Assembly (NCBI GenBank): GCA_905221605.1
Contig: CAJNDS010002545.1
Span: forward strand, 277,001-341,000
Direction: 5' to 3'
DNA length: 64,000 nt
Source of the DNA: Symbiodinium natans
Lineage: Eukaryota; Sar; Dinophyceae; Suessiales; Symbiodiniaceae
The stretch's first letter is position 1. The number at the start of each line of letters is the position of its first letter. The notes below the pieces were generated by a model that was given only the letters and a program-made list of their open reading frames with translations, was not told where the DNA came from and searched no databases. Of this stretch, positions 61,911 through 64,000 are shown one piece after another. The position numbers were made by a program, and so were the translations under genes.

Positions 61911-63261
61911 CTGACCGGCCAAGGATGGTCAAGGAATGCACTGAATCTACTGGCAAGCCAGTGAACAGCCGCAGTCACAACCTCGACTACGGCCACAAAC
62001 GACAGACGCAGCAGCAAAACCAAAAGCACCAACCGCTACAATCACCACGACCACAAACAGAACCACTAGCACCACCACCACGTCCGCGAGCAACGTCAGA
62101 TGAATTAAAACAACGCTGCTGCAACAACACCAACAGACAACACCAACAACACCAACAACACCAACAACACCAACAACACCAACAACACCAACAACACCAA
62201 CAACACCAACAACCCCAACAACCCCAACAACACCAACAACACCAACAACACCAACAACACCAACAACACCAACAACACCAACAACACCAACAACACCAAC
62301 AACACCAACAACACCAACAACGCCAACAACACCAACAACACCAACAACACCAACAACACCAACAACACCAACAGCAGGCATCGCGGTTCTTCTGAACTTG
62401 TCGGTTCGGTGTCTTAGGGTGCATGCGCTTCTCCTCCAAGCATGCATCATCTTCGAGCGTGTGCTTATTCAGCTGGATCTCTTCAGCTTCCAAGGGGTCG
62501 GCTTTGATGCTCCTGACTTCTCAGCACGGGCCTCGTGGCAGGCGACGAGCCTTCCTTCTGCAAGGCTTCTTCGAAGGACTTCAATTGATTTCATAATCAC
62601 CGGTGTGCCGGTGTATCGTTGAACACTGTTCACCTGAGAGGCGAGAGGCGACGCGGCACCCCTCTACCCCGTTGCTGATGATCGTCGGTCCCAGCGCCGA
62701 CACCGGTGACGATGGCATGCCGGGCTGTGGACACATCACAAAAGAAAGTGTCAAGTGTGCCGGACATGCTGGGATCTGCATGAACCAAGAACTGGATAGC
62801 CGCCGCTGTAGCACTCGGATCAAGTGGCAGCGGCTGCGACGAGGCAGGTTTGGAATGACAAGGATGCGTGCCTCGCTTCTAGCTAGGTTCCTCTCCGCAC
62901 GCATTGCCGACAACAAATGCCAAGCCTTCGAGGCGATACTGGCGAGCGAAGAAGGGAGCGGAGCTTGTGGCCTGGCGAAGGGCCTACGTTTAGGGCTCCA
63001 GATGGCTCCAAGGTTCTGTTCAGGTACCATGAACAAGGACAGCTCACAGTAGAAGCTTGAAGCTTCACTACGGCTTGTTGCGGCCCTGCTATTTCTGCTG
63101 CTATTGCGAGATTTAGCCTAGCTGTGCCTGGCCGTCGGGGCATTGCCAAGGCTTTCCGCGCTGGTAGATCAGCTTCCCCTGTCGGAAGGGGTTGCAGACG
63201 GGTGCAACACAGCCAGGCCTTCAATCTAGCTTTGCACTTTCAGTGATACAGACCAACTCAC
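61911..63261. other. No firm gene; 9-bp repeat
   Basis: Contains the CAACACCAA array. Open frames between 62580 and 63050 on both strands are of similar length and cannot be told apart. Confidence 0.3.
62130..62374 (+). repeat. (CAACACCAA)n 9-bp microsatellite
   Basis: About 27 units, with a few CAACCCCAA and CAACGCCAA variants. On the plus strand one frame reads Gln-His-Gln; on the minus strand Val-Val-Gly, Cys-Cys-Trp and Leu-Leu-Val. Confidence 0.97.
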
Positions 63262-63309
63262 GTGTGCCTCGATGAACTTGTTGTATGCGAAGAAGCTACT
63301 CCAGTTCTC
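63262..63309 (-). CDS. Candidate 16-codon exon
   Basis: TTGAG|GAG at 63309 opens ENWSSFFAYNKFIEAH, closed by CAC|GTGAGT, a consensus GT donor. Phase 0 at both ends. The frame is also open upstream (HELNVSPLE). Confidence 0.45.
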
Positions 63310-63746
63310 CTCAAGAGGCGAGACATTCAATTCATGCGTGCCAGGTTGGCACAGCCAAGAACAAGCTTTGTGATTAGGCACGCTTAGGCAGTTTAGAGCA
63401 TAGGGTTCGCAGGCGGATGAAAAAATGCGAGCTGCTTGTGTGACTTCCCAACACCGGTTGGGCTGCGTGCGCTTTTCAAGCATGAGCAAGAACCCCCTCG
63501 ACGTTTGGATGGCCAGAAAGTTAGTTCATCGGTCCTGCCACACGAGGTAAAGCAGCATCCGACAGCAGCCAGTCGCAGTTGTCTCATCAATAAAAGCCCG
63601 ACCCGCGTCGTCCACACCGAACTCAAAGGAGCCTTCCTGGAAGGGGCTAAGCCGTCAAGGCAGCAAATACAGGCAATAAGAGGCAGAGGAGGATCGCACG
63701 CCTAGTGTAGCCTGCATCGCACTACAGCACTCTGTCGATTTATCAG

Positions 63747-63875
63747 TCACATTTGGTATGTTTCGGCATCGCCGCCTGAGATCTCTTGCAGGCAAGCCGC
63801 TTTGGTTCCCACAAACTTCTCTGCCAGCGGCAGGTACAAGGCTCGCGACTTTCCCGACGCGTTCCGGTATTTACC
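63747..63875 (-). CDS. Candidate exon, perhaps of the same gene as 63262-63309
   Basis: TGCAG|GGT at 63875 opens GKYRNASGKSRALYLPLAEK then F. Here a GT donor (TTT|GTGGGA, 63813) could end it in phase 0, fitting the exon at 63309. Otherwise the frame runs on to TGA at 63749-63747 (ending LQEISGGDAETYQM). Both readings are protein-like. Confidence 0.4.
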   Translation of the reverse strand, partial: GKYRNASGKSRALYLPLAEKFVGTKAACLQEISGGDAETYQM

Positions 63876-64000
63876 CTGCACATGCCAGACACTGTGGTTG
63901 CCAGGGATTGCCAAAGCTGCACAGGCGGGGGCAAAAGACCCTAGGACTCTACGACAAAAGAAAGAGCACAATCAGACAAACATACACACATGGTTCCAAT

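Noticed and set aside
61568-62395. 275-codon plus-strand frame ending in a Gln-His repeat
   Set aside because: The repeat part is a 9-bp microsatellite, and the upstream part overlaps a better-supported minus-strand exon with normal splice borders.

Overview
The window looks like nuclear DNA of a dinoflagellate, most likely a relative of the coral symbionts (Symbiodiniaceae). Four things seen in the sequence support this. There are plant-type TTTAGGG telomere-like repeats at many internal sites. Genes are cut into very small exons separated by short introns. Most intron donors are GC or GA rather than GT, while essentially every acceptor is AG followed by G. Every gene I could identify is on the minus strand, as expected of the long one-way gene arrays of dinoflagellates. 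The species is inference; no spliced-leader sequence, rRNA or tRNA was noticed.

Left part (1-14.3 kb): the last exon of a large helical protein (224-2326); two telomere-like arrays facing opposite ways (2.58-2.86 kb), probably inside an intron; a hexanucleotide tract (7.0 kb) and a 1.35-kb polypyrimidine tract (7.6-8.95 kb); then two tandem paralogues of a secreted-looking protein. Paralogue 1 (9478-11034) has no introns. Paralogue 2 (12760-14238) has short GC-AG introns, and the near-identical blocks between the two stop at its exon borders.

Middle part (14.3-42 kb): mostly non-coding, with scattered exon-like pieces on the minus strand, a Tudor-domain gene fragment (21.4-21.8 kb), an unrecognised multi-exon gene (23.6-24.5 kb), and many repeat arrays: a fold-back region at 26.4 kb, hairpin-bearing tandem repeats at 33.6-34.3 kb, a GAT tract at 34.9 kb and a 13-bp minisatellite at 37.4-38.7 kb.

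Right part (43-64 kb) holds the best genes, all minus strand: part of a membrane-bound O-acyltransferase of the Gup1/HHAT type (44143-43001), a nearly complete glyceraldehyde-3-phosphate dehydrogenase reconstructed from 18 exons (49576-46135), and a two-RRM Musashi/hnRNP-like RNA-binding protein built from about eleven exons (59629-55769), one intron of which contains a 232-bp tandem repeat. Further exon-like pieces follow at 61.8-63.9 kb.

The identified genes do not form a pathway. They are a glycolytic enzyme, an acyltransferase, RNA-binding and Tudor proteins and lineage-specific proteins lying side by side, as is usual in dinoflagellate arrays. Exons were found by reading-frame continuity, family motifs and splice-site phase, so boundaries are predictions. 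Where only AG|G, an open frame and a donor support an exon, this is said and the confidence is low.
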